Assembly (NCBI RefSeq): GCF_002531755.2
Contig: NZ_CP034999.1
Span: forward strand, 434,001 to 498,000
Origin: Rhizobium acidisoli
GTDB taxonomy: Bacteria > Pseudomonadota > Alphaproteobacteria > Rhizobiales > Rhizobiaceae
Reading direction: 5' to 3'
Length of the DNA: 64,000 bases
Positions 1 through 8,830 of the stretch are shown piece after piece; within the stretch, counting starts at the first letter, position 1; every line of letters starts with the position of its first letter. The position numbers and the translations under genes were made by a program. Under the pieces are notes generated by a model. The model saw nothing but the letters and a program-made list of their open reading frames with translations, did no database searches and was not told the DNA's origin.

Positions 1-2
1 AA

Positions 3-660
3 TACCCACTCGATAAGCAACTCTATGTGCGGCAATCCACTCAGTCGCAGGTTATAACCAATCTGGAAAGCCAGCGACGGCAGTATGATCTTGTTGACAT
101 TGCGCGACACCACGGCTTCAGCGACGTCGAGGTGATCGACGACGACCTCGGGCGCTCTGCCAGCGGAACCGTCGCCCGTCCGGGCTTCGATCGTCTCGTC
201 GCCCTGTTGTGCGCCGGCAAAGTTGGTGCCGTTTTCTGCTTCGATGCTTCACGGCTTGCGCGCAACGGTCGGGACCGGCATCACCTGCTCGAACTGTGCG
301 GCCTGGTCGAAGCCCGCGTCATTGACCATGACGGCGTCTACAATCCATGTCGACCCAACGATCGGCTGCTGCTGGGAATGAAGGGCAGTATCAGCGAGTT
401 CGAACTGGGCGTGCTGAGAGCCCGGATGCTCGATGCCGCCAGGTCGAAGGCGCGCCGTGGCGAACTGCGACTTTCCGTTCCGTTCGGCTACATTTGGCAT
501 CGGGAGGCCGGGCTTGGGCTCGATCCTGATCTGCGTCTGCAAGAGGTAATTCGATCCATCTTCGCCCGCTTCCACGACCTTGGAAGCGCGCGTCAGGTGC
601 TGCTGTCGATGACGAAAGATCAGATTCACTTCCCTCGACCGTCGGATGAAGGGCGCATGA
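3..660 (+). pseudogene. Serine recombinase (resolvase/invertase family), both ends missing
   Basis: The frame is open from the left window edge and reads through YVRQST, where the serine is the expected nucleophile of the serine-recombinase N-terminal domain. It continues through DASRLARNGRDR, the conserved arginine helix, and SEFELGVLRARM, the start of the long E helix. Homology ends near position 660, where IS66 sequence begins, so the zinc-ribbon/recombinase C-terminal part is gone. Family members of this large type usually exceed 500 residues; about 215 are visible. The true start lies outside the window; a GTG at 27 is internal to the conserved motif and is not a credible start. It is probably inactive. 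Confidence 0.75.
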
Positions 661-1852
661 CCAAGCCCGTTGATCTCCCGCTCGATGTCGAACAGGGCAT
701 CGATCCGTTTGACAGCCTCCAGCGCCAGCGGCGAGATCGGCATGGCACGGCTGCCGCGTTTGGCATTCGTGGCAATGTCAGCGAGCACAAAGAACTTGCG
801 GCGTGAGTGCGCCCAGCACGTGCCTGCGTCAGCGGATCGGGATCGCGGTCAACCTTGAACAGGGGATTGTAGCCGCCATAAGCATCCGCTTGGAGAATGC
901 CGGTGAAGGTCTTCAGGTGGCGCTCGGGATGCTCCTGCCGCCGGTCCCGCGACGCATAGTAAAGAGCTGCGGGTGGTGACTGCCCGCTGAACGGTCGGTC
1001 ATCCCGGACATATGTCCAGATGCGCCCCGTATCGGTTTTGCCTTTCGCCAGGATCGGCACGGTGGTGTCGTCGCCATGCAGCCGCTCGGCGGCCAGAACA
1101 TGCGCCTCGATCAACGAATGAATGGGCTTCAGCGCCGCCGCGCAAGCACCGACCTGGTCGGCCAGTGTCGATAAGCTGAGGTCGATCCCCTCTCGGCCAT
1201 AGCGCTCGCTCTGGCGGTTCAGCGGTTGATGCTGGGCGAACTTCTCAAACAGGATCATCGCCAGCAGGTTCGGCCCGGCAAAACCGCGCGGCGTCACATG
1301 GAAAGGTGCGGGCGGCTGAGTGATCTTCTCGCATTCGCGGCAGGAGAACTTCTCCCGCACAGTCTGGATGACTTTCCACTGGCGCGGGATCACCTCCAGC
1401 GTCTCGGTGATGTCCTCGCCGAGCTTCGACAGCCTGGCGGAACCGCAGCAGCGGCAACTCGTCGGGGCGGCGATGACGCCGCGCTCGCGCGGCAGGTGTT
1501 CGGGAAACGGCTTCCGTGATGGACGCTTTCGCTCGAACGCCCGGACTGTAGAGGCCTTGGCAGCAATCTCCGCCGCCAGTTCGTCTTCACCAGCGTCGGC
1601 TTCGAGTTCCTCGAGTTGCAGCTCCATCTGCTCGAGAAGTCGCGCCTTGCGCTCGGACCGGCTGCCGTAAAGTTCACGGCGAACCTTCTCGATCTCCAGC
1701 TTCAACCGCGCGATCAGCGCTTCTGAATGTGACACGAGCGCCTTGGCACTGGCGGCTTCCGCCTCGGCTTTCATACGCCGGGCACGCTCTTGCGCCAGCA
1801 GTGCAAGCGCACTGGCAAGATCGTCAGGAAGCTGTTCGGCCGCATCGTTCAT
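660..1852 (-). pseudogene. tnpC: IS66 TnpC transposase, frameshifted and truncated
   Basis: The start at 1852 gives a leucine/alanine-rich coiled N-terminus, a CRCCG zinc-finger region and the DDE-domain segments LHGDDTTVPILAKGKTDTGR and QADAYGGYN. After the segment DPDPLTQA, near 825, the reading frame is lost. The expected continuation (FVLADIATNAKRG...LEAVKRIDALFDIEREINGL) is found in another frame between about 790 and 664. The family is usually about 500-530 residues; the last 130 or so, including the catalytic glutamate region, are missing. It is clearly dead. Confidence 0.8.
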
Positions 1853-1897
1853 GGTAGGATGGAATCATATTCGACCCAGCCATTCCAGTGCTTTTGC

Positions 1898-2245
1898 TCA
1901 TCCTGCCGACGTCGGTCGCCAGGTTTTTTGCGGCATCCGCCAGTCTATACCTTCCAGCAGATAACCGAGCTGCGCCGGTGTGATCACCACCGATCCATCT
2001 GCCGCCGATGGCCAGACGAAGCGTCCGCGTTCAAGCTTCTTCGTAAACAGGCAGGCTCCCTGGCCGTCATGCCAGATGACCTTGATCAGGCCACCACCGC
2101 GACCGCGGAACACGAACAGGTGTCCGCACATCGGATCGCGCTTCAGCGTCTCCTGCACCATCAGCGATAGACCGGGGAAGCCTTTGCGCATGTCCGTATG
2201 GCCTGTCGCCAGCCAGACCTTCACACCACTCGGAACCGGGATCAT
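1898..2245 (-). CDS. tnpB: IS66 accessory protein TnpB
   Basis: The 115-residue product has the hallmarks of the IS66 Orf2 family (TnpB): VWLATGHTDMRKGFPGLSLMV near the N-terminus, then CGHLFVFRGRGGG and LIKVIWHDGQGACLFTKKLERGRFVWP. Length is normal for the family and no frameshift is seen. The start overlaps the end of tnpA by a few bases, as is usual. TnpB is needed for IS66 transposition, though its biochemical role is poorly defined. The flanking tnpA and tnpC are broken. Confidence 0.85.
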   Translation of the reverse strand: MIPVPSGVKVWLATGHTDMRKGFPGLSLMVQETLKRDPMCGHLFVFRGRGGGLIKVIWHDGQGACLFTKKLERGRFVWPSAADGSVVITPAQLGYLLEGIDWRMPQKTWRPTSAG

Positions 2246-2651
2246 CTCCGTTCCAGCACGACATCGAGAATGCGGCCCAGCGCCTCGGTATCGATGTCGC
2301 TGTCCACGCGAATACGACGGCCCCGACCCAGCTCAATCGTCACATCGCTACGCTTCCGGCGGGACTGCGATGGGGCAGGCGGCCCCGAGGGAATGGGCGT
2401 GGCTGGAGGCGCGGCCTCGGACAGGATCACCGGCACCAACGTGCTCGCCGTTTCCGTCTTCGGCTCCTCGATTTGGCAAAGCTCCTTGCGCCAACGGAAA
2501 AGCTGGCTGACATGGATACCGGCCGCACGGGCAATCTCGGAAAGCACCGCATCTGGCTCAAAGCAGGCCGCAACAAGCCGCTCTTTGTCTTCCTGAGACC
2601 AGCGCCGCGGCGCTCGACAGACGTGATCACCTCAATCGGATGCTTCGTCAT
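2242..2651 (-). pseudogene. tnpA: IS66 TnpA, frameshifted near its start
   Basis: The frame starting at 2651 gives MTKHPIEVITSVERR and is then lost near 2605. The true continuation (RWSQEDKERLVAACFEPDA, then a helix-turn-helix LSEIARAAGIHVSQLFRWRK) is in the neighbouring frame and runs to 2242. The missing base lies in a GCGCCGCGGCG stretch. An internal start at 2547 could give a shortened protein that keeps only part of the helix-turn-helix. Confidence 0.7.
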
Positions 2652-2726
2652 AGGACTACTCCTAGTGTTTGCACTAGGACTTCCGATGTTCGTCTCAACC
2701 TCGCAAGACGGGCCTCACCGGGCGCT

Positions 2727-2917
2727 TACGTTTCTACCCAGATGACGGCCGGTGTAAAGAAGGCACTGCGCTTGCACGCAATGTCTCGCGCAAGCTGACT
2801 GTCAAGGCAAACACCAGTGCGCGGCTGACGGAGGCACTTGCGGCGAGGACCGCAACGTCACTTTCCACCCCGCAGGCTCAATACGATCCGACACAGGACG
2901 ATCCTGAGCGCGATTGA
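2727..2917 (+). pseudogene. 3' remnant of an unrecognised gene interrupted by IS66
   Basis: An open frame enters directly from the IS66 end and runs about 62 codons to a TGA at 2915-2917. It carries a Thr/Ala/Arg-rich tail and ends in DPTQDDPERD. It has no start codon of its own and looks like the C-terminus of a gene into which IS66 inserted. I do not recognise the family. Confidence 0.3.
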
Positions 2918-2969
2918 ATTACATGCTCATTCGCTTGTCCCGATCTCAGCTGTCCACATGTCTCGCAAA

Positions 2970-2985
2970 TGTCGGGCACCCGACA
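2970..2985 (+). promoter_or_regulatory. NifA upstream activator sequence
   Basis: The sequence reads TGT-CGGGCACCCG-ACA, an exact TGT-N10-ACA, the established binding site of NifA. The inner bases form a perfect GTCGGG/CCCGAC inverted repeat. It lies about 105 bp upstream of a consensus sigma-54 promoter, within the normal range for enhancer-type activation. Confidence 0.8.
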
Positions 2986-3089
2986 CCTATTGTCGGATTG
3001 TCGAGATTAGAACGTTTGTTCGTCCGCCAAATACCGATCAATCCGCCCATCGATAAACGAAACTCATCTTCTTGGAGCGTCTGAGCAGT

Positions 3090-3105
3090 TGGCATGGTGT
3101 TTGCT
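3090..3105 (+). promoter_or_regulatory. Sigma-54 (-24/-12) promoter of the phasin gene
   Basis: TGGCAT-GGTGT-TTGCT matches the RpoN consensus TGGCAY-N5-TTGCW at every position, with the essential GG and GC at the correct spacing. Transcription would begin near 3117, giving a leader of about 175 nt before the phasin ATG at 3293. With the NifA site upstream, this predicts expression in low-oxygen nodules. Confidence 0.8.
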
Positions 3106-3292
3106 GATCCCTGGTTACAAGCGGCAGAAAGCAGTCTGCATGATGCCGGTTCATGAAACGAACGGAACGGAGGCCACATGACGGTTCGTCATCGAACCGA
3201 CGTTCTACCAAGCGGCCATGCATAGTCCGCCGGCGGAAGGGGTCAATCCCGACGTCACAGCTTGCAACCAACTCAATGAGAAGGAAAACGCT

Positions 3293-3748
3293 ATGACCAA
3301 GATTTCCGAAAGATCCTTTGAAACGATCGAAAACCCGGCGTCATCGCCGCTCAAGGTGCCAGATCAGTTCGGCGCATCCGTTGAAAAGGGGAACAAGCAG
3401 GTGACAGAGGCTTTTTTGAAATTTGCGTCCGGCGCTGAAGCGACACAGAAAATGCTGCCTCCGATCCTCGAAACGACAAGTCTGTTCGGCAACGAATTGT
3501 CGTGGAAGACGATCGCTGCACTGCAGGCCGACGCCGAGGCCGGCTTCTCGCATCTGCAAGCTTTGCTTAGCGCAAATTCGCCGTCGCAGGTCCTCGAACT
3601 GCAGTCGACCTTCCTGCGCAAGCGGGTTGAGACAAGTTTGCAGCACGCCAAGGAATTCCGGGTACTCGCAAGCAGGACGGTGGAGGAAATCTCAAAGCCG
3701 GTCAAGGATGCTTTTGACAAGGTGCTGACGGACCTCAAGGCGACGTAA
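3293..3748 (+). CDS. Phasin-family protein, NifA/RpoN-controlled
   Basis: Phasins coat polyhydroxyalkanoate granules in the cytoplasm. The 151-residue product is helical and amphipathic, with no signal peptide. It contains the typical central segment QADAEAGFSHLQALLSANSPSQVLELQSTFLRKRVE, followed by SRTVEEISKPVKDAFDKVL. The start at 3293 is preceded by AGAAGGAAAA at good spacing; an upstream in-frame codon at 3218 lacks such a site. It is monocistronic. The NifA site and sigma-54 promoter upstream indicate symbiotic expression, consistent with granule management in bacteroids (inference). The family call rests on this pattern and on length; a granule-binding assay would be direct proof. Confidence 0.8.
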   Translation: MTKISERSFETIENPASSPLKVPDQFGASVEKGNKQVTEAFLKFASGAEATQKMLPPILETTSLFGNELSWKTIAALQADAEAGFSHLQALLSANSPSQVLELQSTFLRKRVETSLQHAKEFRVLASRTVEEISKPVKDAFDKVLTDLKAT

Positions 3749-3919
3749 AACTGAGGCGACACCTAAATCGCCTGGACGGATCGTGATCGAAGCTTCTTTT
3801 CAGGAGTTTAAGACTATCTTTGACGAGTTGGTCATTGGGAGAGGATAGCTCCGCGGCAAAGACACCAATCGCTATGGCAACGATAGCAGCAGCCGCCCTA
3901 TTTAGGGCGGCCTACTTTA

Positions 3920-4198
3920 TCAGTCGTCCATTTCAAAGGTGCGGTATTCGCCGCTTTCGTTGTCGTAAACCTCGACCTCGACCGAGCCTCCAGAACGCTG
4001 GATGCTTTGGACATCAACGTCACGGTACTCGCCCGCTTCGTAGTCGTAAACCTCGACGGTCTGTCCCGATCTGACTAGATTGCCTTTGCCAATCTCGACC
4101 GCACCGCCAGAATCGCTATCTATACCATCCCATGCGAAGGTGTTCGCCGGAAGCGATAGCGTCAGGACGGCGGCCACCAACAACGATTTCAATGGCAA
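3920..4198 (-). CDS. Small exported protein, DUF5334-like
   Basis: The 92-residue product has a clear signal peptide (LKSLLVAAVLTLSLPANTFA, cleaved before WDG). A mature part follows with paired motifs: GQTVEVYDYEAGEYRDVDV, then GSVEVEVYDNESGEYRTFEMDD. This looks like a duplicated beta-hairpin and resembles the DUF5334 family; function is unknown. No ATG or GTG fits. A TTG at 4198, or another at 4192, overlaps the stop of the upstream small gene at 4189, which suggests translational coupling. The protein would be periplasmic. Confidence 0.6.
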   Translation of the reverse strand: MPLKSLLVAAVLTLSLPANTFAWDGIDSDSGGAVEIGKGNLVRSGQTVEVYDYEAGEYRDVDVQSIQRSGGSVEVEVYDNESGEYRTFEMDD

Positions 4199-4326
4199 TG
4201 GTAATCTCCGGTCTTGTGATTGGTGTGGCAGCCGTTTGAATCCGTTCCGCCACTGTGAGCGGAAGCTGCCGAGACAGACAGCGAGAACGTGGACCATGCG
4301 ACCAAGATTGCGATTGCGATTTTCAT
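4189..4326 (-). CDS. Tiny exported YHYH-type protein
   Basis: The 45-residue product starts at 4326 with a hydrophobic signal sequence (MKIAIAILVAWSTFSLSVSAASA). The short mature part, HSGGTDSNGCHTNHKTGDYHCH, is the His/Cys-rich signature of small YHYH-domain proteins, which may bind metal. It ends inside the start region of the next gene, so the pair looks like a two-gene operon for exported products. Function is unknown. Confidence 0.6.
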   Translation of the reverse strand: MKIAIAILVAWSTFSLSVSAASAHSGGTDSNGCHTNHKTGDYHCH

Positions 4327-4329
4327 TTC

Positions 4330-5145
4330 TAACCCCGACGGCAACAGGTGGGTGCGAGTCAGCTCGCCGCGCCTCGCGCAGTTGCCCAGAGAGTTGGATG
4401 CCCCACCCAAGAAGCACCTAATTCAATTTACACTAATGAGTCGAGCACATTAATACGAGGAACTACAATTTTGAGTATGGTAATTCGGTGACGTTCGATC
4501 CAACCTCGTGAACAGCCTGCGACGGAGTAACCTTTCGCAACAAGATCGTGCACACGCCGCGCGCAGCGGATGTCTGGTCCGGACTGGCATGGTCGCTGCG
4601 TTATCGCTTGCACCACGGCCGAGGCGCCGGCGGGCAGCTCGTTCTGACAGACAAAGGCCTTGCGGTCAGAATGCCATGAAGGGGTGCGTGGGCACGAGCG
4701 CGTTGTCGAAAGCAGCAAACCCCGCAGAGAATTCGTTCGATCGAGCCGGTGCGCAGTGCAACGAGCACGGCCGATCAAGGATGATGAAGACTATCGGAGA
4801 AATCAGCATAGCGGCCACCCAGGGGTGGGATTTCGGGAATTCTCGCCGTGCGAGAGCGGGGAACGGCGCAGCCGCAGGAGCCTCAACATAGTGGCCCGAA
4901 GGGGAGGCGGGACCGACTGCGCCCCGCTCCCGCACACCATACTGCAGCCCAACTGCCAGTCGGCGCGGTAAACTCAGATGAAACCAGATCCGAGATAGGT
5001 TGAGGCAAACAGAAGAGGACGGGCAAGTGGCGAAATACAATGTGGTTCCGTTCCAAAGGCCGCGGAAGTGCAGCAGCACGAATGATCGACATCGCATGCG
5101 GGGAAGTCACCCCGGCATGGACAGAATGGTCTGCGCACATCGCTG
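4330..5145. other. Gene-free stretch
   Basis: Several overlapping open frames exist on both strands, but none has a convincing ribosome-binding site, conserved motif or consistent codon use. I see no recognisable gene, IS end or RNA here. Confidence 0.4.
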
Positions 5146-5608
5146 ATGGCAGTTATCTCAGCCATCTTGATTGCTGCGGGAGGTTGGTTTGCTCGGCGGT
5201 GCTGGCTATGTCCCGAGTGTCTTCACACTAGCTGAAACGCCGGCGACGGATTCATCGTCGGCCGCGTTCTCGTTCTGCGGCGAGAGCGTGCGAACGAATT
5301 GCGTCGTCGATGGCGACACGTTCTGGTTCAAGGGTGAGAAAATTCGCATCGCGGATATCGACACGCCGGAGCTCAGCCCGCCGCGCGTTGCGCGGCGGAA
5401 TGGATCAAAGGCGAGGCGGCGAAGGCACGCCTGCTGGCGCTGCTCAAAAGGAGGCTATTTCTCATAGACGGCCGGCTGGCGCGACGAAGACAAGTATGGC
5501 CGCAAGCTCCGCACTGTCTCGCGATCTAGACGCTCGCTCGGCAACACACTTGTCGAGGAGGGCCCGGCCAGACGCTGGGACGGCGCAAGACACGGATGGT
5601 GCGGCTGA
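5146..5608 (+). pseudogene. Staphylococcal-nuclease-like protein, multiply frameshifted
   Basis: Starting at ATG 5146, a membrane-anchor-like MAVISAILIAAGGWF is followed, after a frame change, by FSFCGESVRTNCVVDGDTFWFKGEKIRIADIDTPE. This is the SNase-fold signature with the DGDT and DTPE catalytic-site motifs. After a second shift near 5395 the expected helices (AAWIKGEAAKARLLALL) and, near 5480, WRDEDKYGRKLR and GNTLVEEGLARRWDG appear in other frames, ending at WCG and a stop at 5608. At least three indels make it non-functional. The intact family are secreted or anchored thermonuclease-like enzymes. Confidence 0.65.
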
Positions 5609-5808
5609 GAAGCGGCGAGAGGATAGTCACCCTTGCGGTGGAGACCATGTGCGGGCTTCGTGAGCGCAAGCCAATAGACCATGCGCCAGAGGCGTCACGC
5701 CCAAACCGATCGCGACTTTCGCCTATCATCACCGATCTGAATCGATCAACGCCAACCGATTCATAACTGTCGTTGGACGCCATTCCCACGATCGGCGATT
5801 CTGGTCTC

Positions 5809-6066
5809 ATGATCGCACAGCCTTATCATCTCTATGTCGAACGCACGGACGCCTCCCGGAACATGGCGCGCTACTATGCCATGTCGATCGAGCCGAACCT
5901 CCTGGGCGATGTCTGCCTGCTCCGGAAGTGGGGCCGCATCGGCGCAAAGGGCCAGACGATAATCCACCATTTCGGACGGGAAAAGGAAGCTGTCGAACTG
6001 TTTCTCGTTCTACTCCGACAGAAGCGAAAACGCGGTTACCGCCCGCGCACCGCGATGACGAACTGA
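5809..6066 (+). CDS. WGR-domain protein
   Basis: The 85-residue product consists of a single WGR domain, with the diagnostic LLRKWGRIGAKGQTIIHHF and the following helix EKEAVELFLVLLRQKRKRGYRPR. WGR domains are thought to bind nucleic acid; stand-alone copies are common on rhizobial plasmids and islands and have no established role. The ATG at 5809 matches the usual start; a TTG at 5773 would add 12 unconserved residues. A strong hairpin follows directly after the stop. Confidence 0.8.
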   Translation: MIAQPYHLYVERTDASRNMARYYAMSIEPNLLGDVCLLRKWGRIGAKGQTIIHHFGREKEAVELFLVLLRQKRKRGYRPRTAMTN

Positions 6067-6273
6067 AGCAAGGCCCGCCGAAGCGGGCCTTGGACGCGCC
6101 TCATCGGCGCCGGTTCCAATCGGTCTGAAGGAAGCTTCGATCTTGACGAAGAACGGGATCTTGATCGCAAGCTTCAGGCCGAGCTTGCCCTTGCGGAGGA
6201 AGTGGCTGATCACCTTGCCGAGGGTGCGGAGCCGGTGGCCGGTGGCGGCGAGGAATCGAGCGAGCTGTTGCAT
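6010..6273 (-). CDS. Small basic protein of unknown function
   Basis: The start at 6273 has an excellent ribosome-binding site (AAGGAGAAACGCC before the ATG). The first 55 residues are very basic and partly hydrophobic (LRTLGKVISHFLRKGKLGLKLAIKIPFFVKI). The last 30 or so residues read antisense through the hairpin and the end of the WGR gene, so the original stop may have been lost. I do not recognise the family. Confidence 0.45.
   Translation of the reverse strand: MQQLARFLAATGHRLRTLGKVISHFLRKGKLGLKLAIKIPFFVKIEASFRPIGTGADEARPRPASAGLASVRHRGARAVTAFSLLSE
6070..6091. terminator. Hairpin terminator between convergent genes
   Basis: A perfect 9-bp stem (AAGGCCCGC and its complement) closes a CGAA tetraloop immediately after the WGR gene stop. 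It has only short T runs, but position and stability fit a bidirectional terminator. Confidence 0.6.
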
Positions 6274-6365
6274 GGCGTTTCTCCTTTCGAACTGCGGTCA
6301 TCGCAGGGGATAAGCGGCAGACCGGAAGGAGGGAAGCACCCAAGGGCCGGAACGGAAGTGGAGGA

Positions 6366-6436
6366 CCTGGCGGCGGCTGAATTTTGTCCCGCGAGGAGCC
6401 GCAGAAAGCGGCGGGGAAAATTCTGTTGCCGCCAGG
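6366..6436. repeat. Long imperfect inverted repeat
   Basis: The arms CCTGGCGGC and GCCGCCAGG, with AATTTTGTCCCGC matched to GCGGGGAAAATT inside them, fold into a hairpin of about 71 nt with a second small stem at the tip. It lies in the gap between two small genes. It could be a terminator, a REP-like element or an IS relic; nothing decides between these. Confidence 0.5.
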
Positions 6437-6716
6437 TTGCGTCCCGACGAACGGGCTACGACAGAAGGCAGGAGCCGATCAGCCGGCCGATGCACTGGAA
6501 CGGCCGGAACTTAAGTGGAGGACGGCGGAGCCGTTGCATCTGCCGGCAGCTCCTGCAGACGCGACAAGCGGGACGGGCCGCGACGGGCGTGCCATCTGCC
6601 TGATTTCCGTTCCCTGTTGGCTGCGTCAACGACACGAAAACAGGCCGGCTCCCCGTCAGGGAACCGGCCGTTCTTGCTGTTGTCCAAAGGCGGGGCCGAA
6701 GCCCCGCCGGCAGGGC

Positions 6717-7139
6717 CTAGTCGAAGGCCGAGATCTGCGCTTCGGCGGCCTTGCGGCCCAGCGAGTGACCCGGCTGCTCGACCGGCCGGTCGAATGGTTT
6801 CCAGGTCTCGCCGAGCACTTTGGCATAGGCGGCGACGGCGCCTTCGGCCGCCATTCTGAGCGAATGGGCCTGGATGCCCATGTCGGCGGCGAATTCGCGC
6901 TTGCGCTGGGCGGCGCTGACATAGCCGACGGGGCCGTCGAGGTCCTCGTCGCGGGCGTCGTTGGCGGCCTTGGCCGCCTCAATCGAGTCTGCGCCGAGCA
7001 GCACCAAAGCATCCTGCAGGCATCGCTCGATATCGACGACGGTTCGGTCCTCGATCCGCGCGATCTCTTCCAACGTTCTACTCTGTTTCAGCCATCGGAG
7101 GGAGGCCAACTGGAGGGGGCAAAGCTTCGACGTATCCAT
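6717..7139 (-). CDS. Hypothetical protein with sigma/LuxR-like helix-turn-helix
   Basis: The start chosen at 7139 (MDTSKLCPLQ) has AGAGAGGA upstream; an ATG at 7196 is possible but weaker. The first 60 residues, LQLASLRWLKQSRTLEEIARIEDRTVVDIERCLQDAL, look like a region-4 type helix-turn-helix. The C-terminal 70 residues (FAADMGIQAHSLRMAAEGAVAAYAKVLGETW) are helical and unrecognised. The total is 140 residues. A DNA-binding regulator is plausible but not shown. Confidence 0.55.
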   Translation of the reverse strand: MDTSKLCPLQLASLRWLKQSRTLEEIARIEDRTVVDIERCLQDALVLLGADSIEAAKAANDARDEDLDGPVGYVSAAQRKREFAADMGIQAHSLRMAAEGAVAAYAKVLGETWKPFDRPVEQPGHSLGRKAAEAQISAFD

Positions 7140-7192
7140 TATCGAACGATCCTCTCTTGCTGGATGAGTTGCCTCGGAGTCGCATAGCGTGC

Positions 7193-8830
7193 TCATTTCT
7201 GCGATACGTACGGCACGGGCGTGGACTTGCGCGCAGCCGTCGGGCGCTCCACCAGAACGATTGTTCGCGGGAGGTCGGATGCCACGCTCAGCGACTTGAG
7301 CTCATCGCCCAGGCGCTTGTCCGCTTCGTTGAGGCGGTGATGAAGGCGATGGTAATCCGTCCAGGTTGGCGTCCGAAAGGTCTCGAGCCATCGCGAAGGC
7401 TGCTGAACGTCGCGCGTGAGGGTCCAATGGCGTGCGCCGGCTCGGCTTTGAACATGCCGCCGTCTGCGCATGATCTCAAGAAAGACAGCGGCGTTCTCTT
7501 CGGCAATCGCATATTCCGTCGTCACCAGAATTGGGCCGCTTCTCGGCTTCAGATCGAGTGCAGGTACTGGCGCATCGAAGGCGCCGGAGGCTTCGAGTTC
7601 AGACTCCAAGCGGTTGCTGATCGGCAGCTTGAGCCCAAGTGCGGCGACCAGCAACGAGCCGGCAGCAGAACATGCCAAGGATAGGGAGAGGGAATGGTTT
7701 TCGGCGATAATTCCCCAGAGCCAACTGCCAGCCGCGATCCCCCCATAAGTAAAAGCGCTGTAGATGGAAATCGTGCGACCCACCACCCAGCGCGGGCTTG
7801 CCAACTGCACGTTGACGCCGAACCCCGACCATCCGGTTACCCAGCCGGCGCCGCCGAAGGCGAGGCAGACTGTTGCGATGATCAGGGAAGACGTCAGCGC
7901 AAGTGAGATCGCACATACCGCGCACGCGACACATGCCAGAACAATCAGCAGTTCCTGCGTGACCGCGCGCCTGAGTGGCGGGTTCACGAGCCCCGCGATC
8001 AGCGCGCCGGCGCCGAAGCCACCCATGAGAATACCGTAGTCGATTGGGCCGCCCTTCAAGAGGTCTCTTGCGACGAGCGGCAGGAGCGCCAGCATCGAGG
8101 TTCCGGTCAGCCCAAACAGCGTACCGCGGACAATAGCTGCCTTGATTTCCGAGGATATCGCCGTGAACCGCAGTCCATCATAGATCGCCGTCATGAGCGC
8201 TTCGCGAGGGAGGGTCGACGCTTTCACGGTCCACTTGTTTCGCCACAGAGCGGTGAGGGGCGCGACGAAGCCAAGCGTGGTGAGCGCGAAAGTGACGAGC
8301 GGCCCAAAAATCGCGACGATGATGCCGCCAAGCGCGGGACCGACGCTACGGACCGTGTTGAATCCGACATTGAGAAGGGTGACGGCCGACGGCAGATGGC
8401 GGCGCTCCAGCATGTCGCCAAGCGAAGCGCGCCACGCGGGATCGCTGAGTGCGATACCGCAGCCGTCAAGGAAACTGAACGCCAGGATCATCCATGGATC
8501 GGTGATGCCGAAAGCCATCAGGATCGTCAGCATCGCCGAGGCCGCCATCATCAGGCTTCGGCCGACGATCATGACCATGCGCCGGCTGTAGTTGTCGGCA
8601 ATCGCGCCAACGAAAATCGCAAGAAAAAAGGCAGGCAGGGTAGACGATGCCTGGACGAGGGCGACCATCACATCCGAAGTGGAAACGGTGGCCATCAGCC
8701 AGCTGAGGGCCACCGTCTGCATCAGCCAACCCAGGCTGGAGAGCTGAGACGCGAAGAAAATCGAACGGAACGTCGAATTCTTCAGTGGCGCCAGTAGGCC
8801 TACGGATGCTGTCCCTTCATTTGATGGCAT
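7193..8830 (-). CDS. MFS exporter (MFS_3/EntS-like) with C-terminal extension
   Basis: The 545-residue inner-membrane protein begins at 8830 (MPSNEGTASVGLLAPLKNSTFRSIF); an upstream in-frame start would add 56 unconserved, proline-rich residues. The first 400 residues hold about 11-12 membrane segments, with the MFS loop signature DNYSRRMVMIVGRS after the second segment. This places it in the MFS_3 group that includes enterobactin-type exporters. The last 140 residues form a soluble domain (FLEIMRRRRHVQSRAGARHWTLTRDVQQPSRWLETFRTPTW...HHRL) that resembles antibiotic-monooxygenase/EthD-like ferredoxin folds often fused to this group. It is paralogous to the next gene upstream. The substrate is unknown. 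Confidence 0.8.
   Translation of the reverse strand: MPSNEGTASVGLLAPLKNSTFRSIFFASQLSSLGWLMQTVALSWLMATVSTSDVMVALVQASSTLPAFFLAIFVGAIADNYSRRMVMIVGRSLMMAASAMLTILMAFGITDPWMILAFSFLDGCGIALSDPAWRASLGDMLERRHLPSAVTLLNVGFNTVRSVGPALGGIIVAIFGPLVTFALTTLGFVAPLTALWRNKWTVKASTLPREALMTAIYDGLRFTAISSEIKAAIVRGTLFGLTGTSMLALLPLVARDLLKGGPIDYGILMGGFGAGALIAGLVNPPLRRAVTQELLIVLACVACAVCAISLALTSSLIIATVCLAFGGAGWVTGWSGFGVNVQLASPRWVVGRTISIYSAFTYGGIAAGSWLWGIIAENHSLSLSLACSAAGSLLVAALGLKLPISNRLESELEASGAFDAPVPALDLKPRSGPILVTTEYAIAEENAAVFLEIMRRRRHVQSRAGARHWTLTRDVQQPSRWLETFRTPTWTDYHRLHHRLNEADKRLGDELKSLSVASDLPRTIVLVERPTAARKSTPVPYVSQK

Larger units (their letters stand above)
660..2729 (-). mobile_element. IS66-family element, 3'-truncated
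   Basis: Three genes in IS66 order (tnpA, tnpB, tnpC) lie on the minus strand. The outer end near 2729 reads GTAAGCGCCCGGTGA on the minus strand, the typical IS66 terminal inverted repeat beginning GTAAGCG. The opposite end is absent: tnpC stops matching near 660, where it abuts the recombinase fragment. tnpA and tnpC are both frameshifted, so the element cannot move by itself. Confidence 0.8.

Noticed and set aside
41..788. Minus-strand frames opposite the recombinase and IS66 tnpC end
   Set aside because: The part from 664 to 790 is the displaced tnpC frame, and the rest is antisense to the recombinase. Neither is a separate gene.
4428..5140. Minus-strand frames of 85-143 codons
   Set aside because: No start signal or conserved motif was found, and they overlap each other in different frames.
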